From Coccinella septempunctata (lineage: Eukaryota; Arthropoda; Insecta; Coleoptera; Coccinellidae), in NCBI RefSeq assembly GCF_907165205.1, contig NC_058191.1, positions 14,386,501-14,450,500 of the forward strand: a stretch of 64,000 nucleotides of DNA, read 5' to 3'. Made by a program: the position numbers and the translations under genes. The notes beneath the pieces were generated by a model, which had not been told where the DNA came from, did no database searches, and was given only the letters and a program-made list of their open reading frames with translations. Of this stretch, positions 1-12,500 are shown piece after piece. Each line of letters opens with the position of its first letter. The stretch's first letter is position 1.

Positions 1-411
1 TGCTTCCAAGTATTGTAGGACTTGAGCGTTGTACATGTTTTTCTCATCTACGCTCATGCTACACTCTGGTCCACCCATATTGTGTAGTAAAAATTGGGAT
101 CTTCCTAGGGCCCTAATGTCACGTTCGACTCTTTGTTTCCATGAACGGAAATTGGAATGACCCCTCAGCTTGTCGCTGTTCTCAAATTGAGGTATTATGA
201 AGGTGGGTATATTGACCTTCTCCACAGATAATTCTGATATTGTGCTGCCTGTTGAAGTTGCCGGAGGATTCAAGTTATTTATTTGCTCTGCCAACATCTT
301 CACGAAATTTGTGTTCGTGAGCATCGCAAAAATGTTTTCTGGTACTCCCATCGTTGACCTTTCGCTTGCATCGGATTGGTCCATCTCGACCATCTCTTCT
401 TGATTAAACAT
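1..411 (-). CDS. Copia-type (Ty1) gag, N-terminal part, cut by window edge
   Basis: The minus strand reads open from an ATG at 411 to the window edge, 137 codons without a stop. The N-terminus is acidic and Gln/Asn/Ser-rich. It is followed by a segment around WKQRVERDIRAL that has the look of the first structured part of Copia-group gag (a Trp followed by a helical stretch). Its place 89 bases downstream of a TG...CA LTR (500-894) supports the call. Gag would form the particle shell of the retrotransposon. The zinc knuckle, protease, integrase and RT would lie outside the window, so I cannot tell whether the element is intact. The assignment rests on LTR context and general resemblance, not on a catalytic motif. 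Confidence 0.6.
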   Translation of the reverse strand, partial: MFNQEEMVEMDQSDASERSTMGVPENIFAMLTNTNFVKMLAEQINNLNPPATSTGSTISELSVEKVNIPTFIIPQFENSDKLRGHSNFRSWKQRVERDIRALGRSQFLLHNMGGPECSMSVDEKNMYNAQVLQYLEA

Positions 412-499
412 GCTTTTTGTTTTGATGTTGAACACGTGGTCTTGTAGTCTTCTGTTTCTTTATTAATACGCACGCACAAACACACAAGCGCTGCTACCA
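412..499 (-). other. Leader and primer-binding-site region of the Copia element
   Basis: Directly inside the LTR the minus strand begins TGGTAGCAGCGC (499 downward). This resembles the initiator-tRNA-Met type primer site used by many Copia elements. The rest is a short untranslated leader before the gag ATG. Confidence 0.45.
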
Positions 500-894
500 T
501 GTGAGGGTGGATACTCTTACAACTGATGAAACGGTTTTAACAAAGTTTATTCAAAGATATATTTAACACACTGGTGAATTACACAAAATGGCCGATGGTC
601 GCTTGAAACTATTAATAGTGAGAGTAGCCTTTATCTATTCGCATTCCCGACAGAACTGGCTTCTACACCATTAATAGGCCTGTTTTGGTTCGCTTTTAGG
701 ATGGTTCCAGAACGGTTCAAAACAGTCGCATATTTATTTATTCAGCGTAATCTCGCGCGTAGCATGCGTGTAGCTTCCCACACCTTTGCTGCTCCACTAC
801 TTTGAACCGATTCAGAACCGCCTCAAGTGCGAACCAAAACAAAGCTAATAGCACGTGTACCTAACTTAGGTGCGCTTGCGTATTAGGCCGAACA
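500..894 (-). repeat. 5' LTR of a Copia element (395 bp)
   Basis: Read on the minus strand it starts TGTTCGGCC at 894 and ends CCTCACA at 500, giving the TGT...ACA ends of an LTR. It contains AATAAA-type signals near its 3' end and is followed by a primer-site-like sequence and then gag. Bases 895-899 (taata) would be the target duplication, but the partner copy lies off the left edge. Confidence 0.65.
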
Positions 895-1061
895 TAATAT
901 TAGTTGTCAGCAGGTTGCTTTATAGAAGTGGACTGGTCCCAAATCAACTTTGGCCAGCAGTTCTTACTTCAACAAAATCTCAGGAAAGGTTTTTCGAAGA
1001 GTAAAAATATGAAATCTGTTTTTTATCGGCATGTAGAGTACTACTGAACTCGAAAGAGTAC

Positions 1062-1133
1062 CTACCCTAACAGGACTCGAACCCACTAACCCTTATTGCC
1101 GGCCAGGCCGCTCTGCCAGTGAGCTACCAAAGG
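1062..1133 (-). other. tRNA-like Pol III promoter segment (SINE head or decayed tRNA)
   Basis: On the minus strand there is an A-box-like TAGCTCACTGGC and, 35 bases on, a good B box GGTTCGAGTCC. The D-arm GCTC/GAGC pairs, but the acceptor arms (CCTTTGG against TAGGGTA) and the anticodon arm do not. A functional tRNA is therefore unlikely; a tRNA-derived SINE head or tRNA pseudogene fits better. The other bases of 895-1175 show nothing I recognise. Confidence 0.4.
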
Positions 1134-1587
1134 AGACGTGAGGATTCCATCTACAAAACCCCCTTCCAGAATTCAGATGTTGGTATCAGACAGTTCACCT
1201 AGAGACGTCGAAGCGAGTAGACGTGTTGAATGATATCAGTGCGATACGTCATTTTTCAAAGAGAAAGTGGAGGTGGAAGTGTACACTAGCGAAGCTACAG
1301 AATTTTTGATTCCGTCTGTGAAGTTTGTGTAGGTTGTATACGTGTATGTGTTATCGAAATTTTAATTCCTTAAAATTTTCAAAGTTGGTGTTCATCTGCC
1401 AGAGTCCAGGTCTTGATCGTTGGTTCTGCAGAAAACATCAGGTGAGCTTATTTTTCGAATCTTTTTTCTAAGTTTTCTCATAGCGTAGAAAACTTTTGGC
1501 TCCATACCATAGTTTTATTAGACTATTTCAGCGAAGATTCCTGAATATTTTATTATTTTCAAATCGTTTGATATTTTGAGATTAGAG

Positions 1588-2838
1588 GATAATGAGGGTT
1601 CCTACATGGAAGCGACCGATGCTGAAGAATTCAGCGAAGGCGAACACGAGGAGCTTGTAAAGCTCAGAGAAGAAAATGGGCAGTTGAAAGCTCAAATTGT
1701 CAAACTGACTGAAACTGTCACAGTTGGTCGGTGAGATGCGCCTCTTGAGAGAGCAAATGACCCGCAATAATATGCCGAAACCTCATACTTACGCCGCAAT
1801 CACAAAACCGGTAGCGGGTTCCAAAAATAATTACTTTGAAGGAATTGTTTCACAACCCGAAACAAGGAAAAATGATTCAACGCAGGTTGCGAAGGTCCCA
1901 AACGCGCCCCCAACTAAACGCGCGCGAAAAGAAAGCTCCTCTTCTGATGAGGAGACTGTCAAGAAGACAACGGGAGTGCCTAAGAGGGATAAAATTCCAC
2001 CCATCACGATGATGAGCACCTCAGATTGGGTAAAGATATCTAAAGCTCTCTACAGAAAAAAGATAAACTATAAACTACAACCGCGCAACTGTAGTTAAAG
2101 ACGGTATAAAAATCATCGCGTCAACCGTAGATGATTTTAAACAAATCACAAAATTCTTCGAGCAGCATGGTAAAGAATTTTTTACCTACCAAATGGAGGA
2201 GAAGAAGATATATGCCGTAATCAGGCATTTACCAATCGACGCTGATCTTGCGTTGATTAAGGACGACCTGATATTCCAGGGAATATCAGACGCTGGGGTG
2301 TCCAGAATAACATCGAACAAGACGAAGAAGCCCATACCTCTCTACCTGGTTAAAACCCAGAAAAAGGAAATCTTCGAAGTGAAGCGACTCTACAACCTCT
2401 GTATTGCGGTTGAACATAAAAAGAGGCTTGAAAGTCCAAGCCAGTGCTTTAGGTGCCAAAGGTACGGACATTCACAAAACAAATGCTCCTTCCTGTGGAG
2501 ATGCGTGAAGTGCTCAGGAAGCCATAGCAGCAATGACTGCACACTCACCAGGAAAGGTGAAGAGAGAAATGCCACATGCGTCTTATGTGGAGAGTAGCGG
2601 AGACCAAACCTACAGAACAGGAAATGAAGAGGGAGACAAAACCCGTTCAGAAAAAAAAAGAACAGAAGAAGCTTACAATGAAACAGGCTGTGAACAGTCA
2701 ACAGGAGAAGGAAAAGATATCTGAATCAGCCGATGATTTAGATATCTTCACGGAAAAAATTTTCAACAAGATAATGTTGAAAATTGAGAGGGAAATGGAA
2801 AAAAAAAACTCCAAGCATTATTTAGTAAACTGAATTAA
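1588..2838 (+). pseudogene. Jockey ORF1 (gag-like, PRE_C2HC and zinc knuckles), broken
   Basis: ORF1 encodes an RNA-binding protein of the retrotransposon particle. The start codon is gone: relative to the copy at 54.8 kb a ~31-base stretch with the ATG is deleted just before 'gataatgaggg' at 1588. A one-base change near 1725 and further indels near 2060 shift the frame. The best-kept part (2193-2597) holds the PRE_C2HC region and the first two CCHC knuckles (CFRCQRYGHSQNKC, CVKCSGSHSSNDC). The third knuckle is cut off where about 80 bases are missing near 2597. Confidence 0.85.
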
Positions 2839-4560
2839 CGGACCTTAGGATATTAGGAAGAAATCCCTCAAGATAATATCGAGAAACATAAACGGAATCA
2901 ACACTCGGAAAGCCGAGATAGATGAAATATTATCAGAGAGACAACCTGATATTATAGTCCTACAGGAAACAAGAATAAACAGACGACTGAATTTCATGAA
3001 TTATGAAACGTATAGATGTGACAGAATTACAAACACGGGAGGAGGAGGAGTAGCAATATTGGTGAAAACAGATCTGAAACACTACTTCAAAAGTATCCGA
3101 CGAAACACAAGGAGAAACAGAAACAGTGACGATTGTTGCCGAATTAAATCGTCAAAGAGTCGAAATTACCTCGGCATATAAGCGACCACCAAACAATTTA
3201 TTGGAAGAGGAGATAAACAACCCGAAAATCTGCATCGGAGATTTCAACTTTAAATCCCCATTATGGAACAGCAAAGCAGAGAATAGAAATGGCAAAAAAC
3301 TCAAGGATTTCGCCGCAAAACAAAATGCCATAGTGATTGGACCAGAATTACCGACATATCTTGCTTTTGGTATAGGAATACCAGATGTAATAGATATCGC
3401 GATATTGAAAAAAATATAACTCAAGAATTGGAGAAGAACCAAGGGAAAAACCGATGGAAATAAGAGAATATACCAATTGAGTTAAATACAGCCATTTAAT
3501 ACAATCGGAATTAACAGAAATTCCAGGCTGAAGGACTTTGGTCGATGGCCTTTGACTGTGGTCATAAATTCCAACAATAAGCACTCCAGAGGATCTGGAA
3601 TGTGCGGTTGATAAACTGGAAGAGATTATATTTGAAGCTTACGAAAAAAGCACGAGAAGAGTAAAGAGACCAGCACCAAGTCATCCGCATGGCGATACGC
3701 CTAAAGAAGTAAAAGATCTTATACGAGAAAATCGAAGACTCAGAAGAATATATCGGATGAATAAAAATGATCTGAATAGAAGGAACCTCAACCGCCATAG
3801 CCAAGTTCTGAAGAATGCCCTGATAGATCTAAGAACGAGCAGATGGAACAAAAGAGTTCAAGAACTGAACACTCTGCATGGAGAAGGCAAAAAAGGCTAC
3901 GGGGAGAAAATAATAAATATCCACCGCTACACGGAGAAAAGGGGATGGCGTATACCAACACTGATAAGGCAGATGCATTGGCGGACTCGATCGAACGAGA
4001 ATCTAGAATAACAAACTGGATGTTGACGGCGAAGAAATCGACTGGAAAAATGAAGCCAAATATTTAGGAATAACGCTTGATACAGGACTTACTTGGAAAA
4101 GTATCAAACAAGCAATCGATAAAACGAAAGCGGCGATGAATAGACTCTACCCTCTGATAGGAAGAAGCCACATGTCGAACGAGACAAAATTGAAGATAAT
4201 CAAAGCCGTTGCCAGGTCTCAACTGATTTATAGCAAAGAGTATCAAGAGTTGATACTCTTTGCTTATAGATCAGTTGCCTGGGGTTTCGCGGCAAAGAGC
4301 CACATCAAAAGAAAACAAGCTGCTACGATGTGCAATAGATGCACCTTGGTTTGTCAGGAATAGACAAATTTATAGGGACCTAAAATGGGAAACCATAACG
4401 GAATTCATGAACAGAAAAGCAGAGAAATTATTCGAAACAGCGAAAAACCATCCGAATCAGGAACTCAGAAGACTAGTGGACTACGATCCAGAAGAAGACA
4501 AAAGGAGAATGCGAATTTACCGAAGGAGACCAAGAGATCAATTAAAAAGAAATGAAAATA
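2838..4560 (+). pseudogene. Jockey ORF2 (endonuclease-RT), broken and missing most of RT
   Basis: Sections of the apurinic-type endonuclease are readable (INGINTRKAEI, LQETRI, GDFNFKSPLWNS), then the linker, then a jump at about 4010 straight into the RT thumb and C-terminal region (LYPLIGRSHMS... RRPRDQLKR). RT motifs A and C are absent. The ORF2 start seen in the sister copies (TAATG, overlapping the ORF1 stop) is TAACG here, so the ATG is also mutated. Many frameshifts occur, and a ~17-base duplication is present near 4225-4255. Confidence 0.85.
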
Positions 4561-4840
4561 ACAACAGAAACTTATTGAAAAATTCAATAAAGTGTTAATC
4601 CAATAGAGGATAAACACATAAATCCCAGCACGATAGTGTGCGAGAAGAATACCGACTAAGAGATGAACGGTTTATAGGCAAATGCCCGGAACCAAAATTC
4701 AAGAAGCAGTTAAGGGTTTTTAGTGGGTCTCGAGCTCGGGAGAGTGAGGAACCCCACACTTGTTCCCCCTCAGGAGAGGCTGGTTCGTCTGACTTGGAGA
4801 TTTTCCCCCTGCTACACCAAAAAAAAAAAGATGTTGGTAT

Positions 4841-6524
4841 TATCACTTATCTAAAGAATATGGTGTTCGGAAGTAGAGGAACGTTTGAGGAGGTACTTTC
4901 TCCAGAATTCAAAATTTCTCTGCATGCCGATAAAAGAATTTTAGCTTCAATTCATTCTCAGACCCATGAACCATCTTCACTAATATTAAAGACCAATTTA
5001 ATAATTCGATATTTAATAAAATATACAGTACAAACATCAGTGTTGAATCCAAATTTCAAAACAAAATGAGCAATAAGTTTCACTGAAATCACATTTTATG
5101 AGGAGTTTAAATGAAGTAACACTCTTTTTCAATAGAAGAGTTTCCCAGCTTTTTACAATTTGATAATATAGAGGGTTTTGTGCCTAAAGGGCGTATCCAC
5201 AAAGTTACCGAGGTTATGGATAAGCCCTTCTGGCACGAAACCCTCGATATGAAAATTCAATGGTTCTCATAATTCTTCTTTTGGGACGGCACATTTCACA
5301 TTTTTGAAAAGTTTCAGTTCTTGAGATCATGAGTACATAATAATCGAAAAATGTAAAATTCGCCTGACAAAATTTACACATGGTATAAACAGCAGCTATA
5401 ATAAAAAACTGATTTTGTCTGTATCACACTGGAAAGATAACTATTTAATATCGGTATTGAATAAATAGAGAAAAAAAGATATACTGGTAAATAACATGCA
5501 CAGCTTCAAAAGCTTATTATCTAATACTACATACACTCAAATTGGTTAGAATATTATGAACTACCTAGTTTTTGGCATTACATTCAACTCAAAAATCTTG
5601 TCAAAAATAAATATTTTGTATAAGAATAAAAAATCGAGATCATATATACCAGTCATGTTACGGAAATAATCTCACGAGATGCAGTCTTAACATTTTCAAT
5701 CCTAAATAAATAAACATTTCAGATTAAAATTCAACCAGGGCAAATCACAAACTGATTTTTCAAAAGTAGGATTCACCATGAAAAGTTGGTCAGAAAGCAA
5801 ACATACAAAATGATAGCCGTGGTAGACAGTTGAAACTTCACATTCACAAATTGAGAATGAGTAACAACTTCAACAGAATTTTTGGATATAATAATTGGAC
5901 TTGAATACGCTATTTATCGTATAACTTATGGATTTCATTATTTAGTACACAGGATGTCCCACAAGGAGTGCCCATTCGAACTTTACGGAGAAATATTTAT
6001 TGGATATGTTTGAAACTTTGAACAAAGACATTAGGTAGATGAACCTTACTTTTCAAAATATTTGCAATCGGTATACCGATATATTGCTTATCAACTCGCT
6101 TATTTCGAATGAAACACATCGTATGTTATTACATTTTCAAATGTATAATCACATTCTGCTTTCTTTTCATGAAACATTCTGTATAGCTATGTTGAGTAGT
6201 TTTCGACTTATGCAAAGTTTTTTGAAATAAACTGAAGATGAAGGCTTGAAAGAAACTGTTTATTACTAAGGTGCGCAACATGAATAACTTGGAATCTACT
6301 CAACTATAAGAATCGTTACATGAAATGAAGGTAGAATTAGAAAAACAATTAATATAATACGGGATGTTCCATTTGGAATATCTGTAAACTTATAATAGGC
6401 ACTCTCTACGGGACATACTGTATAGTCAGGCCGATATACAAGAAATAGCGTTGGGAGTATATTTTAAATGCACAAACACTATACAAATATAAAAGATGTA
6501 TAAATATAAAATGGTAGAAAATTC
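4841..6524. other. Intergenic DNA with a foldback and a dispersed repeat
   Basis: There is no gene. An imperfect foldback lies at about 5170-5247 (arms starting gagggttttgtgcc and its complement). A repeat with wording such as 'gacattaggtagatgaa' near 5950-6250 recurs at 38908-39080. Possible AATAAA on the minus strand at 6264-6259 could serve as the poly(A) signal of the neurotactin gene that ends at 6525. Confidence 0.5.
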
Positions 6525-9500
6525 CTAATCTAGAGCTGCATAAGCGGGTACAAAATTCTTTGTCGTCCAAAAGTCACATTTTGAGTAAGAAGAATTTGGT
6601 AGAACATCTTGTCCAACAATGAGTACTTCATGTCCAATATTTTGCTGTTCAATTTTACCGTGCCAAACAAAATGATAGAACAAACCTTGCATCGCAGATA
6701 CATATCTGCGTTGTTCAGGCGTTTTCGGCTCGTATCTTCCTAATATTGCATCAACATCTGATTCAATATCGGCAAGGTCTTGTTCACCACGTGTTTGTGT
6801 AACGACATAAAATGGAACTTTTCGCATAACACTCGATATCGATAGTAACGGACAAACAATGCGAATATCAGATATGATGGTAGTCAAACCTTTAAAATTC
6901 ATTGGATACATACTAGTAACCTCATTTGTTAAGTTCTTAGTCGCCAAAAGGGACATATTTATATGTTCCTTGACGAGAAACTCTGTCCATTCCTTATTTC
7001 TAAAGAGCAATTTTTCAGAATAAGCTGCATGTGCTGTGGATCCAATAACGAGTTGTACTTTCAAGTCTTCATTTGCCAAAACAGTGGCTGGATGTTCTTG
7101 TAAAATATCCCCATCTAAAACCAGCCATTCATGAAGTTTGCTAGGATCTTCTTCAGGATGGGGTAAATCGGGCTGTGGTTTCCTCCAAGTGTCTTCAACT
7201 GCGTTGAGCAACTTCTCAGCATCCATTTTCCTCAAACACTCAACATTGTCACACTGGATTATTTCAAGGAATTTTCTGTTATTATTTTCAGCATCAGGTC
7301 TGGATTTTTTCGGATAAATTGAACTGCCAGAAGATGCCCAAGCCCGGGTAAAATATTCCTGGGGTTTTCTAATACTTGCTAAGGATGTAACCAATGTAGC
7401 CCCAGCTCTATACCCAAACAATGTGACTGAATTTGGATCACCTCCAAAATGTTCAATATTCAACTGTACCCATTTCAACGCCTCTAAAATATCTGACAAC
7501 CCATAGTTTCCGGAACGATGAGGATACTCATCATTACTCAGAATATCTAGAGCCAAAAATCCCAAGACACCGAGTCTAAAGTTGGGACGGACAAATACCA
7601 CATCTTTGGATCTGGCATATCTGGCTGAAGGCCTCATCTTTCCAGGAGAGTCTCCAATCAAACTTTCAGCCCCAATTAGAACGATTACTGGTAAAGGATT
7701 GTCATAGCGTACATATGGAGTTACAACATCGAGGGTCAGGCAATCCTCTGAGCCACTTATTGATCCATTGCTGTGAATCTGAAGACAGTTGTCAGTTGCA
7801 TTATGAGCTATTAATGTTCCGTTCCAACAATGGTTTATATTATTCAGAGGTTGAGCATATTCGAATCTGAGATTGCCAACGGGAGGCCGAGCATATGGAA
7901 TTCCTCTAAAAGTGACTGCACTATCCTCAATCAAACTGTAAAAAAAAATTCAGTTAAAATTTCAAAATAACTAGAATATCGATATTGGTTTCAATTTTCA
8001 AGAGCGAACTGTCGCTTCAATTGACATCACAATCGGCTGTCGAGAATAGAAAATACGTCCAGACAAAATATACATTCAAGTTTGCATTAATTTTCAACAA
8101 GCCTGATTTCGGTATAGGTCATTAATACATTACTAAAAATACGATGCCAAAATCCACCAACGATAACGCTTGTGCGTTGTTTTTTATCCAAGGTGGAACG
8201 TCACACATTATTCAAGTTGCGTTTACTACTCGGTTTACGACCTTGGTCGAATTATCAAAAAATATGGAATATGCATTTAAATTAAATTCACTCGAACTTT
8301 CGTCCCCTGAAATCTTATCATCCTGAAATAATATCCGAAACATAATTTCTTCAATTTGTTTTTAATTACTAAAAATTGAATTTAAAAATTCATCGAACGC
8401 ATCACCATTAGTTGGAACGAATCGTGACGTCAGATACCACGATACATAGACATATTAAAAGAGACCGGTTTTTTGAGTTTTGAGTTGCGTATAAGTGATT
8501 TTTCTCAACAATATGGTTCGTTAGTGCGAAATATGTGTAAAGGATGGAAAATCTCATCCGGATTTATACCTCCATTGGTGAGTAATCAACCTGCAGTGTG
8601 ATGTTGTTTAGTGGCGTCGCATGTGGCAGCAAACATGTATTATGTTAGTATCTTCTTCCAGCAATGACGGCTCGTCAGGGTATGCAGGGTCGGACGGGCC
8701 GACCCAAAAATAATCGAGGAATAGAAAATAATTATAATCATTTTATTCTTCAAAACTTATTCCTAATGATCAATTTCGATATTCAAATCTCGATTAATTT
8801 CCTAGTATAACGTACTACAACTTATTTCGATCAACATGACGCCCCAGTCGCCCTGAATTAGTTTATTTCGAAGTTCTCTTTCCTTACGCTAAACACGCTA
8901 GGACGGCCAGCCGCAGCACTAGTCTAGCGAAACGTTTCAAGTTATGGTACTATACGCACCTACGTCGCACGCAGTTATCACCAACCTGTACAATATATCG
9001 TATTACGTCACTGCTAGATACATACACGGTCGGCCAGCACGATTTGGACCTACCTTGCTATGGTTTGGGCGTTTAGTTTTCATTTTTCATATTTATAGAT
9101 TTCCTCATTGTCTATTCCAAGATATTATATTATCAAATGAATAATTAATCATTAAATATTATGTCTATTTCAGAAAAGAGCGTATTCGTACCGTTTAAGA
9201 ATATTTTAGTCAATGAAAATATAATATATCCCTAATTTTAGTCAGATTTTTTGATTAAAATAAATAGTTAATTTTTGAAAAAGGGTATTCGTACCTTATA
9301 AGAGTAGTTCAGTAATTTTTTGACCATAAAAATTCGTAATTCCTAGTGAATTTATAAGGGCACGGTGATTTCGAAGCTTCTTGAATACCCGTAAGATCGA
9401 CCGGCCGATTCTCGGAGTGGGGATATAAGAATCGCATCCGCATCGCTGTTCCCATATTATGAATTGAATTAGGTTAGTGTCGTAGAATAAGAGAAAGGGG

Positions 9501-12500
9501 TGCACGTGTTTATTAGGTTTCTTCGTTTCATTTCGTAAATTTTGATAATCTGAGAGGATTCTAATTTTCTTGGATTGTTGAATAATTGGAGTAGTAGCAA
9601 ATCTAAACAAACTTTGCATCCTGTCACAAGATCATGTGACAGTACAAGGAAGAATGGTGAAATAAAGAAAGGAAAAATTAGTACATTATCACTCAAAATC
9701 AAAATTGGAGATGTGTTAAAATTTTGATTCGTATTGACGTTGATGTTTTGTGTTGTAATAAATTTGTTATCGGTATTTACAGAAAGACCCCGAAGAATAA
9801 AGCTTCTTCAAAAGCTTGGCAAAGTAGTGTAGTACATTCTCTCTCCAAAAACAAGCCTATTTATCGCATTGAAAATGAAACTTTTATACACTGCGGTTGT
9901 AAAAAAAAACAGACTATATATACAGGGTGGGGCATAAGTATGGAATAAAATTAATGTTTCTTTAATATTAATCAACCACTCAAAATGAAGACGCTGAAAC
10001 CCACCAATTGCTTTTCAATTACCTTTTTCTTCTATCAATTAAGAGTTTCTCAACCAATAACTTAACATCAATGATGCTGAAAAACAAGTCAATTGAGTTC
10101 TGATTGCACTTATTTTTGGGAAATGCAATTGAATATTTTTCTTCCACCAGTTAGCCGCAACCCCATCCAACTTATCTTTAGAAACTTAATTGACAAAAAA
10201 TTTCCAGTTATTGGTTGAAAAAATAGATATTAATTTTATTCCAGGATATTCCCCTGTATATCTTGGGTCTAGCCGACCCACACCTTATGGGCACGAGCCG
10301 TCACTGTCTTCCGGGCTTCCATTTAATATGAAAAAAAGACAAATTTGGACTTCCCTTTCAGGATGGACAAGCATTTTTTGCTCAAAGATCATGTTGTATT
10401 CAGTGCTCGTCAAAATTATGGAACAAATGCATTTTCACAGAAGAAAAATATTTGGCAACAAAATCCTGAAACAGGTCAATTTTTGTTTAACTTTTACCAA
10501 ATTTTTATGCATTTTTGAAGATTTTTTGTTGCACCCCCCATCAAGCCTCTAAATTTTTTGAATAGTTAGTCATGTGGGTCATGTGATACTTTTTTGGCAA
10601 GGTCCTTTTATCTTCCTTACAGGCGTGCAGAAATGTTCAAGAAAGAAACATTTTTTTTTGATAAATTAGTTCAAAGAGGTTTTCAGTATGTGCACTTTGT
10701 CATGGCTCATTTACTTTGAGACGATGCACACTTCTAATGAAAGTATGTGGAAGGAAATTAAATCATTGGGTATCGTAAATAAATCACATGTTGATATCGA
10801 ACAGAAAATATGTGAACCCCAATGAAATAAATAATTACTTTCTGAGTTTTGGGAATGGTGGTAGTGACCCCTAAGTTAAAGATTTCTGATAGTATTCGAA
10901 TTCCTCGGTACTTGATGATGGCTCGATATACACAACGAGTGTGACAAAGATAAAACATCGGACCTCCTTGTGGCCTTTCTATCGGCAACGCCGCAAAGAA
11001 AACTTACGTCAATCAAATCAGAATTATCATGGGCGTGCAGTATTTCATTTATACCTATTCAAAGCAGTAATGTTTCATGCAAGACTAGCTCAAACCAGCG
11101 GGTTAATGATTATAATCGATAAATATAATAATAATAATAACCGGGGTTCACCTCGGAGATTGAGGATTGATTCAGAAGAATCTGATCAAAGCGATTAATA
11201 CCTACGCTAGCGGCTCAATTATTTGAGTCAATATGTCAGAATATCTATCTCCTAAGGGAGAACATTCTTTAAATAATGCAAACATGTGTAGTGTTCTATC
11301 TTACCAGTTAAAGTCCCATCATAAATGTGAACATCGAGAATTGCATTATTTTTGATGGCGCAAAAAACATTGAAACTCCAGGTCTCTTGAAAGTTCCATT
11401 GTCTGAAGTGGTGGTTGTTCTCTTCATCCCAATAATGACTGTTATGCCTATTGAAAGAACCATTCTTTGTGAATGTAGATTCACCTGTCCAAATTATACA
11501 GTCCAAAAAGTTTTCATTCTCTTGAAATCGAATCATCATAGCTTCGCAAAACTCTGTTCTCCTGACGAAATCAGTTTCCTTCAAATGCTGTACCCTATTG
11601 AATTTATATGGGTGCATTTTATGTTTTTTTAATATTCTCCAAACACTCGATTGAGATAATCCCAGATCAATCTCGGCATCTTTGAGAGAATTTTGAGGAT
11701 TCACACGAAAATATGCAAGAACTGTAATTTCGTTGTTCTCATCTTCTACTACACTTTTTTCTCTGTGTATAGTTTTCTTAACGAAAGATCCGACATTTCT
11801 CTAGTTTGTCATGGTTCTGTTAATGGTATCTCTCGTTGGTCTGGGTCGGTCAGGAAACCTCTCAATGAACAGTCGAATCGTTCTATCTACAACTTTATTA
11901 CATTCTCCATGAAGTAGAATGAGATTTAAATAATCTTCATTGGTAAAATTAGGCATAGTGATCGATTTTATAACTTAATACGAATTATCACCAAATTAAT
12001 AGTAAACACAAAATGCTACTGAATAAAGAGGAATTTGGCAGATGTAATTAATGATATCTATCATTAAAAAAAAAGTAAAACATGGTAAGTTTTTGCATAT
12101 GGTTCATAATGAATTATTTATTTATCACTGGAGAGAAAACCGATGGCCGATTAGTTGAAATAAAGAGGTTTCCGATACAAATTCGAATCAAAATTCGCCA
12201 TCTATTTAGGAACAACCTGTTACTTTTTTCTCTTGCATATTATGGTAGTAAAATCTAAAACATGGTTTAAGTAAAAGTTCCTGAAAATGTCATCTTTTTG
12301 GCGTGAAGGGAAAAGAAATAGCTGAAAATTCAAGAGGAAAAACAGTTTTTTGTGAATAACTCAGAAAATATCCACTTTAGGGCAAGGGTGTGCTGCATAC
12401 ACTCACATTATTTTTTAACGTAGATTCAATATCTGCCATAAAAAAATGGGGTTCTAATTTGAAAAAATTGATTTTTCACGATTTTGTCATCCCTAACTTT

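Larger units (their letters stand above)
1187..4829 (+). mobile_element. Jockey-clade non-LTR retrotransposon, copy A (internally deleted)
   Basis: It is flanked by an 11-bp direct repeat gatgttggtat (1176-1186 and 4830-4840) and ends in a poly(A) run, so both ends are original. The order is 5' UTR (1187 to about 1590), broken ORF1, broken ORF2, and a 3' UTR ending gctacacc plus A-tail. The full family member would be longer: an internal deletion at about 4010 removes most of the RT. It shares its 5' UTR and 3' tail with the copies at 51-59 kb. Confidence 0.9.

Noticed and set aside
9296..9702. Overlapping minus-strand ORFs of 77-107 codons
   Set aside because: No domain, start context or splice support; AT-rich chance frames in an intron.
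11327..11632. 101-codon ORF on the plus strand
   Set aside because: Shadow of the mariner-type transposase on the opposite strand.
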